A stretch of DNA of 64,000 nucleotides from assembly GCA_007988745.1 (NCBI GenBank), contig BJUT01000014.1, forward strand, positions 1-64,000, given 5' to 3'. Numbering within the stretch: the stretch's first letter is position 1; each line of letters starts with the position of its first letter. The translations under genes were made by a program, and so were the position numbers. This document shows positions 27,139 to 35,520 of the stretch, one piece after another. Source of the stretch: Pseudoalteromonas atlantica (lineage in GTDB: Bacteria > Pseudomonadota > Gammaproteobacteria > Enterobacterales > Alteromonadaceae). Below the pieces are notes generated by a model. That model ran no database searches, had not been told where the DNA came from, and saw only the letters and a list, made by a program, of their open reading frames with translations.

Positions 27139-27384
27139 TTAAAATTCAAAGCCTTGTTGTTTATCTAAAGTGGCTTGTGATTGCGCAGCTTGGCGTTTTT
27201 GTAAATACCGTTTGTAACGTTGTTGGCACAAGCTAAGTACTTTCTTTTTTTGCGCATTACTTAACGCGTTCCAATTAAAGCGCTCATCCCGGCTTCGGTA
27301 GCAGCCTTTGCAATAACCTCGGTTGTTTACTTGGCAAATACTTTTACAGGGGCTTGGAATATCAAATATTTCAATTTGTTGCAT
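27139..27384 (-). CDS. DUF1289 family protein
   Basis: This small 81-residue protein has the DUF1289 (YdhL-like) cysteine pattern: SPCKSICQVNNRGYCKGCYR with four Cys, then RFNWNALSNAQKKKVL. The cysteines could bind zinc or an iron-sulfur cluster. The function is unknown. AGGGGG upstream of the ATG supports the start. It converges with the binding-protein gene, 15 bases between stops, and lies downstream of the acyltransferase terminator, so it probably has its own promoter. Confidence 0.85.
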   Translation of the reverse strand: MQQIEIFDIPSPCKSICQVNNRGYCKGCYRSRDERFNWNALSNAQKKKVLSLCQQRYKRYLQKRQAAQSQATLDKQQGFEF

Positions 27385-27440
27385 TGCGCCCCCTAAGTAG
27401 ATTAATTGCTTTGTATGAGTATAGCGTTATTTATGCACAA

Positions 27441-27468
27441 AAAAAAAGCAGCGTTTACGCTGCTTTAT
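27441..27468 (-). terminator. Intrinsic terminator after the acyltransferase gene
   Basis: The stem AAAGCAGCG/CGCTGCTTT around TTTA is followed on the minus strand by a T run (A tract at 27439-27447). It sits 25 bases beyond the acyltransferase stop. Confidence 0.8.
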
Positions 27469-27492
27469 TACGCTATTTGCCAACGCAGATGC

Positions 27493-28632
27493 CTAATGGC
27501 TTTGCTCACATACTTTGTTTGTGATTTCAGTTTTGCGTTGAAATGGCTTTGCATACATAGCTAAAACAAGTGGCTTTAGCTCTTCTGGCACTAAGGCTAA
27601 ACGCTGCTCAAAAGTGGCGGTATCGGGCTCATCAATAACTGCTTGCTTGCACCCACCGGCAATGTAATTTCCTGGGTGTAAGTAAAAAGACTCAACAATG
27701 TGCTTATCAATTGTTTGCGCCAGCTCATCAGCATCATCGCAGCCGCTTTCAACCGGTTGTCCAAATGCTAAGTGTACATGCCCTTTAGCAGAGCTAAATC
27801 CTTCAACAATACTTGCTATGTCTTCGCCTGCTGATTTTACGTATTCACCGTGCTGCTGTTTATGATAAAGCTCTTTTGCTTTAGAAATTGCACAAGGCTC
27901 ATACTGATAGGAAATAGACACCGGAACAATTTTTAACTCTTTAATGTACTCGCCAAATTCTTTCTTTTGTTTACGACCATTAAGTTGCAGCATTTTTAAA
28001 AGTGCCGGATCTGTTTGATCAAAGCCGTCTTTTGCACGCCCTTCTTTTTGCGCAATCCAAATAGAATTTCCTGCTGTTAACGAGTCATAAATATACGACG
28101 ACAACTGCGTAAGCGCCTTAAGCATCTCTTTAGGTGCTTTGGCTGAGCGCTTAACGATAAAGCTTTTATTTAAGCGCATCAGCTCGGTTATATACGGTAT
28201 TTGCAATAAGTTATCACCAATTGCTATACGCACCGTCTTCATTTTATGTTGATACAAACCCCAATTAACAAGTGCAGGGTCCAGCACTATGTCGCGGTGG
28301 TTTGATATAAATAAATACGCCTGCTGCGGGTCTAATTTGTCTAAACCCGAAAAGGTAACTTTTGAGGTAGTGCGTTTTATAAGTTTATCTAAATACTTTG
28401 CAACTTCGTTTTGTACATCTTCAACGCTCGTAAATTTACCCCATTTTTTTCGTAACTGGCTTCTCACCAGTGTACGAGCAATAAAAGGCATAGCGGATAT
28501 AAAGCGCGGTAAGTTGTACTTTGCTATTACATCTATAAACGCATTATCGTTAATTAAACGCGCTAGCGAGGCCGCAACTTCATCGTCGTTGTAAGGTCTT
28601 ATGTCTGCGTACTTATCTTCTAATTCACTCAT
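27493..28632 (-). CDS. PlsC-like glycerolipid acyltransferase
   Basis: This 379-residue acyltransferase is of the PlsC/glycerol-3-phosphate acyltransferase superfamily. The catalytic block is NHRDIVLD (H-x4-D) near residue 112, with WIAQKEGRAKDG as the substrate-binding block. Such enzymes acylate lysophospholipids or related lipids at the inner membrane; the exact acceptor is not evident. I prefer ATG 28632 over the GTG at 28662, which lies inside a leader hairpin. A promoter-like TATAAT and a U-tailed hairpin lie just upstream. Confidence 0.85.
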   Translation of the reverse strand: MSELEDKYADIRPYNDDEVAASLARLINDNAFIDVIAKYNLPRFISAMPFIARTLVRSQLRKKWGKFTSVEDVQNEVAKYLDKLIKRTTSKVTFSGLDKLDPQQAYLFISNHRDIVLDPALVNWGLYQHKMKTVRIAIGDNLLQIPYITELMRLNKSFIVKRSAKAPKEMLKALTQLSSYIYDSLTAGNSIWIAQKEGRAKDGFDQTDPALLKMLQLNGRKQKKEFGEYIKELKIVPVSISYQYEPCAISKAKELYHKQQHGEYVKSAGEDIASIVEGFSSAKGHVHLAFGQPVESGCDDADELAQTIDKHIVESFYLHPGNYIAGGCKQAVIDEPDTATFEQRLALVPEELKPLVLAMYAKPFQRKTEITNKVCEQSH

Positions 28633-28648
28633 TACTGCATCTACAATG

Positions 28649-28680
28649 TTAAAAAACGGCACGCAAAACGTACCGTTTAT
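28649..28680 (-). terminator. Terminator-like hairpin in the acyltransferase 5' leader
   Basis: In the minus-strand RNA, AAACGGUACG pairs with CGUGCCGUUU (one U-G wobble) around UUUUG, and a six-U run overlaps the end of the stem. It lies between the candidate -10 at 28692-28697 and the ATG at 28632. It could be an attenuator, a 5'-stabilising stem or a terminator of an upstream RNA. Confidence 0.5.
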
Positions 28681-28691
28681 ATATAATTTTG

Positions 28692-28697
28692 ATTATA
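28692..28697 (-). promoter_or_regulatory. Candidate -10 box for the acyltransferase
   Basis: A perfect TATAAT on the minus strand lies 60 bases before the ATG. The -35 region is poor (TTCTTA at about 17 bases), so this is tentative. Confidence 0.35.
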
Positions 28698-29060
28698 ACT
28701 CAGCCACTCTTAAATAAGAAATAGCCATTTGGTTATGCTTATTTGCGAGCCATTTCAGTCTATGACCACACAAAAAGGGGTTGGTGCATTGTTTTTTAGT
28801 TTTATCAACGTTAATAAGGCTTGTTGACCTTTCAAAGGAAAGTGAGTTCAACCTCAAAAAATAAACAGGCCCCAGCGATATAGCCCGCTAAAATATCATG
28901 TTATTTATATTTGAGTGGGCAGACCAGCCAATTTAAACTTTTATCAGCAACCTGACTTTTTGTACTAAGCATTTGGTAGTAATAGCATTAACAAAGGTGT
29001 GTATTCGTAGTACCTTAAACGCTCTGCCATTTTACGGTACGCATTTAGATAGGACACACA
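28698..29060. other. Intergenic region between divergent acyltransferase and dehydrogenase genes
   Basis: About 360 bases without a convincing gene. It is AT-rich and must contain the promoter of the dehydrogenase at 29061. I see no tRNA, repeat or long open frame. CTTTCAAAGGAAAG near 28830 is a small palindrome of unknown meaning. Confidence 0.5.
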
Positions 29061-30005
29061 ATGAAAATCACCATTCTCGATAACGCTACTTTAGCTAAAA
29101 CCTCGTTAACTTGCATTGAAGAACTAGGTGAGCTAACTACTTACGAACTTACGTCACCTGAGCAAGTTGTTGCTCACAGCCAAGGCGCGGACGTCCTTAT
29201 TACCAACAAGGTTGTGCTAAATCGCGATACGATAAGCCAACTTAAAACGCTTAAGCTTATTTGCGTAAGTGCAACAGGCACTAATAATGTTGATTTAAAC
29301 GCCGCTGAAGAATTTGGTATTGCCGTTACCAATGTAGCAGGCTACTCAACCCCTTCGGTTGTACAGCACACGTTTTCGTTAGTGACTAATTTATTAGGTA
29401 ATACACACCGCTACCAGCGCGACTGCCAGCAAGGCGCTTGGCAAAAAAGCGAGATGTTTTGCAGATTAGATTACAGCTTTAATGATTTACAAGGTAAAAC
29501 ATTTGCCATTATAGGCGGCGGAACGCTAGGTAAAGGTGTGGCGACAGTAGCGCAAGCTTTTGGAGCCAATGTAGTGGTTGCAGAGCGTAAAGGCGCCTCT
29601 TGTAGAGAAGGCCGTACACCTTTTGAAGAAGTATTAGAAACCGCTGATATAATTAGCGTGCACTGCCCGCTTACTGATGAAACACGTGATTTAATTTCGT
29701 TAGATGAGCTAAAAATGATGAAACCCAGCAGTATTATTATCAATACCGCCCGTGGTGGCATTATAAATGAAGCCGACTTAGTCACAGCCCTAGAGCAAAA
29801 TTTAATTGCCGGTGCGGGTGTGGATGTACTTACTAAAGAGCCGGCAGAGCCTTCTAACCCGCTGGCTAATTACACAGGCGAAAACTTGCTTCTTACACCT
29901 CACATTGCATGGGCCAGCACAGAGTCAATCGTACGCTTAATTAATGAGGTAAGCCTAAATATTGCAGCCTTTACTAACGGCGAGTCTCGTAACCGCTTGG
30001 TATAA
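29061..30005 (+). CDS. D-2-hydroxyacid dehydrogenase, NAD(P)-dependent
   Basis: This 314-residue member of the D-isomer-specific 2-hydroxyacid dehydrogenase family is close to glycerate/hydroxypyruvate reductases. The nucleotide-binding loop is IIGGGTLGKGVA. The catalytic triad is visible as Arg231 (NTARGG), Glu260 (TKEP) and His281 (LTPHIAW). VSATGTNNVDLNAA and HCPLTDETRDLIS are further family motifs. It is cytoplasmic. AGGA seven bases before the ATG fixes the start. The gene stands alone, so the physiological substrate, perhaps hydroxypyruvate or glyoxylate, is inferred only from family. Confidence 0.92.
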   Translation: MKITILDNATLAKTSLTCIEELGELTTYELTSPEQVVAHSQGADVLITNKVVLNRDTISQLKTLKLICVSATGTNNVDLNAAEEFGIAVTNVAGYSTPSVVQHTFSLVTNLLGNTHRYQRDCQQGAWQKSEMFCRLDYSFNDLQGKTFAIIGGGTLGKGVATVAQAFGANVVVAERKGASCREGRTPFEEVLETADIISVHCPLTDETRDLISLDELKMMKPSSIIINTARGGIINEADLVTALEQNLIAGAGVDVLTKEPAEPSNPLANYTGENLLLTPHIAWASTESIVRLINEVSLNIAAFTNGESRNRLV

Positions 30006-30033
30006 TAACAATTTGCAATAATAATTAGCCGCA

Positions 30034-30059
30034 TTGAGGCTAGGTTTTACCTGCCTCAA
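30034..30059 (+). terminator. Hairpin downstream of the hydroxyacid dehydrogenase gene
   Basis: TTGAGGC pairs with GCCTCAA, and the inner AGGT pairs with ACCT around TTT after a one-base bulge, giving 11 pairs. No T tract follows, so it may not be a classical terminator. Confidence 0.4.
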
Positions 30060-30149
30060 AGTGCCTTATTCTATTTAGTAAATAGCTGTAACGTGTTTTC
30101 GCTATGCTAAATAAACGCAGGCTAGCTTAATCGTTAAAAAACCTAAAAA

Positions 30150-30200
30150 GTGGCTGTTTTTGCTAATGATTTTTATAATTAATCACTTAAAAATAGCCAC
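30150..30200. other. Interrupted inverted repeat in a 295-base intergenic region
   Basis: GTGGCTGTTTTT (30150-30161) pairs with AAAAATAGCCAC (30189-30200) through 12 positions with one G-T wobble, with nested TGATT/AATCA inside the loop. The region 30006-30300 otherwise holds only the promoter of the lipoprotein gene. Confidence 0.4.
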
Positions 30201-30300
30201 CACAATCTAACCCTATGAATTTTATAACTTTGTTATATTGGCCTATTACTTGCTCCTGATAAGTAAATAATTAAATTAAAACTCATCAAGGACTATAACA

Positions 30301-30681
30301 ATGAAAAAATCACTTTTAGCTGCTGCTCTTATTGCTCCGTTTTTAACAGGCTGTGTTATTGCCGTGTCAGATGGCGAAGCAGAAACGCACTGGGCAGGTA
30401 ACGACTCATCAAGCTGGCAACATCAGCATAAAAAAAACCGTGAAGCGATTGCAGATTTAACAATGGATAGCAGCTACCAATCTGTTTTAGCGCAATTAAA
30501 AACGCCAAACTTCACTGAGCTATTGAAAAAAGACGATGATGTGTATCAGGTACTGTTTTACGTGACTAACAGCATTCACTCTGATGGCAAAACAACAAAA
30601 GATGAATGCACGCCATTGGTATTTAAAAATGATAAATTGGTAGGTATTGGTGAAAGCGCGCTGGGCATGATCACAAAATAA
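30301..30681 (+). CDS. DUF3192 family lipoprotein
   Basis: This 126-residue lipoprotein has the lipobox LTGC (Cys at residue 18) after a classical signal peptide. The mature part matches DUF3192, known in Vibrio, Shewanella and Pseudoalteromonas: NREAIADLTMDSSYQSVLAQ, then DEVYQVLFY-like strands and DECTPLVFKNDKLVGIG. The overall layout resembles SmpA/BamE-type small lipoproteins, but the role is unknown. AAGGA nine bases before the ATG supports the start. It is monocistronic and convergent with the REC-GGDEF gene. Confidence 0.88.
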   Translation: MKKSLLAAALIAPFLTGCVIAVSDGEAETHWAGNDSSSWQHQHKKNREAIADLTMDSSYQSVLAQLKTPNFTELLKKDDDVYQVLFYVTNSIHSDGKTTKDECTPLVFKNDKLVGIGESALGMITK

Positions 30682-30773
30682 CAACGCGTTAGTAGCGTAA
30701 AGTCGCCCCGCTAGGTAATAACATTAACGTGTGGGGCCGATTTAAATAACGCTTTAATATAAACACAGCCACA

Positions 30774-31679
30774 TTATAAGTTAAGCGCAACCACCTGATC
30801 GCGCCCTGCATCTTTTGCGGCATATAGCCCTAGGTCAGCTTGTTCAAGCAAGGCTTGTTCGGCACTTGCATTGCCGTTTTCCATACTAGCAATGCCAATA
30901 CTGATTGTTATGTGATCTGCATTTAACGAAGCTTTGTGCTCTATATTGAGGCTGTTTACTGCTTTTCTTAACTTTTGGGCAAATGCTAATGCCTGTTGTT
31001 TATTAACATCGGGTAATACCGCTGCAAATTCTTCCCCCCCGTAGCGGGCAATAAAGTCAGTACTACGCTCACATTGCGCTGCTAACGCCTGGGCAACCTG
31101 CTTTAAACACTCATCCCCCGCTCGGTGGCCATAGCAATCGTTGTAACGCTTAAAGTGATCTATATCCATTAATAAAACAGACAAACACGAGCCATTACGT
31201 TTACTTCTGCGCCATTCACGAGAGAGGTTTTCATCTAAATAACGCCTGTTGGGTATTTCCGTTAAACCATCAATTGAGGCAAGCATTTCTAACAAATCAT
31301 TTTTTTGCTTGATCAGTAATTGGTTGCGTACCCGCACTTTGACTATAGACGCATTAAAGGGTTTAGTGATGTAATCCATTGCACCTAATTCAAGTCCTTT
31401 TGCTTCATCGGTGTGGCTATTATTAGCCGATATAAACACAATAGGAATAGACTGAGTAATAGGGTTTTCTTTAAGCTGTACAAGCACTTCATAACCATCA
31501 ATGCCTGGCATCACCACATCTAAAATAATTAAATCGACCTGATTAGATTTAATAAAGGTGAGCGCTTTTTCGCCGCTTTCGACTAAAAATACGTCATGCT
31601 CCGTGCCCAGTGTTTTTTCAAGCACCAGCCGGTTAAGGGGATCATCATCCACAATCAGTATTTTAGCTTTTTTCGACAT
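30774..31679 (-). CDS. Response regulator with diguanylate cyclase output (REC-GGDEF)
   Basis: This 301-residue protein has an N-terminal receiver domain (ILIVDDDPLNRLVLE; phospho-acceptor Asp54 in LILDVVMPGIDG) and a C-terminal GGDEF domain. The cyclase motif GGEEF is at residues 214-218, with an RxxD product-inhibition site (RSTD, 205-208) five residues before it. It should make c-di-GMP when phosphorylated and be feedback-inhibited. The ATG lies 17 bases inside the hybrid kinase gene, with AGGGGGA upstream. Coupled translation and phosphotransfer from that kinase's Hpt domain are the natural inference. Confidence 0.94.
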   Translation of the reverse strand: MSKKAKILIVDDDPLNRLVLEKTLGTEHDVFLVESGEKALTFIKSNQVDLIILDVVMPGIDGYEVLVQLKENPITQSIPIVFISANNSHTDEAKGLELGAMDYITKPFNASIVKVRVRNQLLIKQKNDLLEMLASIDGLTEIPNRRYLDENLSREWRRSKRNGSCLSVLLMDIDHFKRYNDCYGHRAGDECLKQVAQALAAQCERSTDFIARYGGEEFAAVLPDVNKQQALAFAQKLRKAVNSLNIEHKASLNADHITISIGIASMENGNASAEQALLEQADLGLYAAKDAGRDQVVALNL

Positions 31680-34600
31680 CCCGTCCCCCTAAGGTTTCAA
31701 TAAATATAATCACTTGCTTTAGCTGAATGATTAGCTCTTTTAAAGTGTGCTGAAGCGGCTCGTTAGTTGTTTTAAGGTGCGTTTCACATTGTTTTGCACA
31801 CAATGAAAGCCTAATAAAACCTAAGTTACCCGCCACGCCTTTAATGCTATGCACTAAGCGTACCACTTCATCTCGCTGGGTGTTTTCTTCAATTTGTTCT
31901 AACTGCGTTTCACACAGCTTGGCAAACTTTCCGACCATGGTTGCCAGTAAATTTTCATCAAAATTAAACTGGGTGAGCGCAAAGCTTTGGTCATAAAACT
32001 TAGGTTTTATAAAGTCTACGTCTCTAATTGCATCTAACAGCACAGTTGCAACCACAGGTTTAGTCAAATGCTTATTCATGCCGCTACTAAGTGAGCGCTC
32101 AACATCTGCAGGTTCACAATGTGCTGTTAAAGCGAAAATAGGCAGCTGGCGCGCGTCAAACTGTTGGCGAATCAATTGCGTTGCTTGGCAACCATCAATA
32201 TGCGGCATTTGCACGTCCATCAAAATTAAATCTGGTTTTAATATTTGTAGCAGCTCTATTGCATCTGGCGCATTGGTAACCGTTATTACATTTATATGGG
32301 CCTGTTTTAGCACACTGCTAATAATGTCTAAATTAAGCGGGTTATCATCAACCGCCATAATAAGTAGACCCGATATATCTTTTTTTACTTCTTCATTATT
32401 TTCAGCGGCTTTAGGTGGCTCCGCCCCCGCATTAGCATTTAAGCTAATCAAGCGCTGAGCTAACGCCGTAGCTTTAACATGTTGTGCGTTAATTTGCGTA
32501 GTACAAGGCAATGCTAAAGTGTGTTCGTGATTCACCACAACCACAGGGTATGAGTTGCCACTGAGCGTTTCGTGTATAGATTCAACCTTTAATAAATCGT
32601 TCAATGTGGTTTCATCAATAATCAGTTGCTGTGCATCAGCAAGCTTTATTGGGTAGCGAAGCGCCTCTTCTAAATCAATAGCTACCACTTGTGAGTAGGC
32701 ATTAACCACTTCGTTTAGCTGTACAGTGTCATCGCTGACAATGGCTAATGTATTAGGTATAAATACACTATTTTTAGCCGTATCTACCGCAAGCGCTAGA
32801 GTAAAGAAAAACTCACATCCACGACCTTTGTCACTATTAATTGCAATTTCGCCGCCCATTAAGGCTACACCATGTTTAACTATAGCAAGTCCAAGCCCGA
32901 CCCCTTGGTGAATACGCGTAGAGGATTCATCGCCTTGAGTAAAAGCATCAAACAGTCGTCGTTGGTCAGCTTTAGCAATACCTACACCACTGTCTATTAC
33001 GTGAAAACAAATACGTTGCTGATCTAAAACGTCATTTTCTTCAAGCGCCATTTTTAAGGTAATACTGCCTTTATTAGTAAACTTAACGGCATTGGTAAGT
33101 AAGTTACCTAATATTTGTTGCAAACGTATTGAATCCCCCACCAGCGCGGGGTTAATGAGTGGATCTATTTCAATATTAAAGCTTAACCCTTTGTTTTGGC
33201 ACAATGGCGCTGTTAAGCTCTCACAAATATCAATCAGTTCAACTAAGCAAAAAGGCACCGGTTTAATTTGCGCTTGCGCACTTTCTACACGGGCAAAATC
33301 GAGCATTCTGTTTAGCATTAATAATAAGCTTTGTGCTGCGTTTTTAGCCTGCTTAGTTTGTTGCAGCTGCTTATTTTTTAAGCCTTGCTCTACTATCATA
33401 TCTAACAGCCCTAACACAGCGTTAAGAGGGGTGCGGATCTCATGGCTTAGATTAGCAATAAAGCGGCTTTTAGCTATTGTTGCGCGTTCTGCGTCATGCT
33501 TAGCTTTAGTCAGCGCACTTACATCTTGAATATGAATAACATAATAAGAGGGATCACGGCTTTCATCCCACACCAGCGACACACTCAGCTGCAGCCAACT
33601 TGTTAGTTTTCCTTGTGAGAGCGTTAAATGATAAACCCGTTTTTTATCATCTAATAAGTGACAAAGCGCATTTTTTATTTCTTGCCACTGCGCCTCATCA
33701 AACAGCATTTTTAGTGGCTCACCAGTTAAAATATCTTGCTGTGAAAATAACTTACGAGCCGCTTTGTTAACTTGCAATATGGTGTGCTCAAGCGAAAGTA
33801 ACACCACACTGTTTGCTGCAAACTCTATTGCACTTCTAAATTTAGATTCTGACGCTTTTAACGCCGATAGAGTTTGCTGCTGCTCAGTAATGTCTCGCCC
33901 AATTCCCATAGTGCCTAATAAGTGCTGGTGCTCGTTATAAAATGGGGCAATCGTTAATTGATACGATTTGTCGGTGCTATCTATGCGTTGCTCAATACTA
34001 CTTTTGGTTTGTAAAACTTGCTTTTCTAGTAGGCTTAACTGTAAATCGTCGCTGTCTAAATCTTCAATACGCTTACCTACTAGGATGGCTTGCTCTTTGC
34101 CTACATAGGCTTCAAATGCTTTATTACAGCCTAAAAAAGAGCCATCAATATTTTTAAAGTAAATAAGATCAGGCACACTATTTAGCATAGTATTTAATAG
34201 CGCTAGGTGTCGCTCTTTTGCTTCGTAGCTGCGTTTTAGCTTTTGAGATTGCAGCTGTAACTGCTCATCAAGTTCTTTATTAGCCTCTTGGAGCGACTCA
34301 ACTAACTGTGCATTTTTATCAAATACATATTTAACGCGAGAAAACCAAGGCTGCCAATTTAAAGGAATGGGGTAATTAGAAAGCGCGGCTTTAGGGGCCT
34401 CATTTTGTTCAAAATATTGCATTAAATGAGTCATAGGTCTAACAAAAATACGTTGGCTTAACCAAAAAAATACCGCAAACATTAAGCTTAAAAATAACGT
34501 TAAAAACGCAAACTCCAAAAGAACTTCATACCTAATTGGCGTGATCACTTTTATTTGCGGCTCATAAAAGGCGGCATGAATGGGCAGGTTCCCCATTGCT

Positions 34601-35454
34601 TGCATAAAAAACTGCGCATTTTTGTTATTAACTAAGTTTATTTTTTCATTGTTATGGGCTAATTCAGGCCAATAATCTTTTAAGGCTGTTGCTTCATTTA
34701 ACTGCTTAACAGAGCTGGCTATCACTTGATGCGACTGGTTCATAAACACATATTCGCCTTCGCTTGGTGCCACCTTTTTAAGCCAGCTAGACATGGCCTC
34801 TAAATCGTATATTAAAATGATGTAGTCTGACGAATTAGGTTGTTTTTTACGGCCAATAGCAAAATAAGCGCTATCGCGTATTTTAACAATGGCGCTTGAG
34901 GTAAGCTGGCCAGGTATAAATGTGGGCTTAAAATTACCATTTAAAATTTTATTAAGCATAGTGCTTTGGCTTTTATTACGCCTTACCACATAGGCAAACC
35001 CCGAATCATCAACATAGGCAACGGCCGATAACGATTGCATAAGCGATAACGCGGTATTAAACGTTGGGCTTAGGGTTGTAGCTTGCTGCCATTGGATCAA
35101 CGCACGGTTAGAAAAAGCAAACTGCCCTTTACCGACTATTTCGCCTTGGCGCTCGCTAAAGTGGCGGTAGTAGTAATTGTCGTATTGATTAATACCTTCT
35201 AGTAAGTTGCGATTGAACTGCTCAACACTAGGCTGCTGATACGATATAAAGGCATTGTCAAAAAAGTCATTTACCGAGCTCATTATATGGCTAACTTGAG
35301 CCGACACTTGCTCAAAATCGGCTTGACGTTTTTCTATGGCGCGCTCAACTTTTATATTATACAAGTGCAAACACAGTAAAAATGCCACAAATAAGGGAAC
35401 AAATAATGCTACAAATAAAGAGCGGTAATAGTCTTTTAGAGGTAAAAATTTCAA
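31663..35454 (-). CDS. Hybrid sensor histidine kinase with PAS, receiver and Hpt domains
   Basis: The protein has 1,263 residues. In order it has a membrane segment at about 12-32, a periplasmic sensor region, a second membrane segment near 310-335, two PAS domains (about 420-530 and 535-650), HisKA with phospho-His671 in SHEIRTPLNAVLG, HATPase (NLLTNAVKFT, GVGLGLAIV), a receiver with Asp1080 (LILMDVQMP), and a C-terminal Hpt with His1202 (VHSIKGVAGNLG). All relay residues are present, so this is a complete multistep phosphorelay kinase. The start is TTG 35454 with AGG upstream. The REC-GGDEF gene overlaps its end, giving a direct route to c-di-GMP. The ligand is unknown. Confidence 0.94.
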   Translation of the reverse strand: MKFLPLKDYYRSLFVALFVPLFVAFLLCLHLYNIKVERAIEKRQADFEQVSAQVSHIMSSVNDFFDNAFISYQQPSVEQFNRNLLEGINQYDNYYYRHFSERQGEIVGKGQFAFSNRALIQWQQATTLSPTFNTALSLMQSLSAVAYVDDSGFAYVVRRNKSQSTMLNKILNGNFKPTFIPGQLTSSAIVKIRDSAYFAIGRKKQPNSSDYIILIYDLEAMSSWLKKVAPSEGEYVFMNQSHQVIASSVKQLNEATALKDYWPELAHNNEKINLVNNKNAQFFMQAMGNLPIHAAFYEPQIKVITPIRYEVLLEFAFLTLFLSLMFAVFFWLSQRIFVRPMTHLMQYFEQNEAPKAALSNYPIPLNWQPWFSRVKYVFDKNAQLVESLQEANKELDEQLQLQSQKLKRSYEAKERHLALLNTMLNSVPDLIYFKNIDGSFLGCNKAFEAYVGKEQAILVGKRIEDLDSDDLQLSLLEKQVLQTKSSIEQRIDSTDKSYQLTIAPFYNEHQHLLGTMGIGRDITEQQQTLSALKASESKFRSAIEFAANSVVLLSLEHTILQVNKAARKLFSQQDILTGEPLKMLFDEAQWQEIKNALCHLLDDKKRVYHLTLSQGKLTSWLQLSVSLVWDESRDPSYYVIHIQDVSALTKAKHDAERATIAKSRFIANLSHEIRTPLNAVLGLLDMIVEQGLKNKQLQQTKQAKNAAQSLLLMLNRMLDFARVESAQAQIKPVPFCLVELIDICESLTAPLCQNKGLSFNIEIDPLINPALVGDSIRLQQILGNLLTNAVKFTNKGSITLKMALEENDVLDQQRICFHVIDSGVGIAKADQRRLFDAFTQGDESSTRIHQGVGLGLAIVKHGVALMGGEIAINSDKGRGCEFFFTLALAVDTAKNSVFIPNTLAIVSDDTVQLNEVVNAYSQVVAIDLEEALRYPIKLADAQQLIIDETTLNDLLKVESIHETLSGNSYPVVVVNHEHTLALPCTTQINAQHVKATALAQRLISLNANAGAEPPKAAENNEEVKKDISGLLIMAVDDNPLNLDIISSVLKQAHINVITVTNAPDAIELLQILKPDLILMDVQMPHIDGCQATQLIRQQFDARQLPIFALTAHCEPADVERSLSSGMNKHLTKPVVATVLLDAIRDVDFIKPKFYDQSFALTQFNFDENLLATMVGKFAKLCETQLEQIEENTQRDEVVRLVHSIKGVAGNLGFIRLSLCAKQCETHLKTTNEPLQHTLKELIIQLKQVIIFIETLGGRDVEKS

Positions 35455-35520
35455 CGTTTTGCCTAAGTTTTGGCCCGATAGTCAGCCACTAGACTATCGA
35501 GCCAAATTGTTCTGCGCAAG

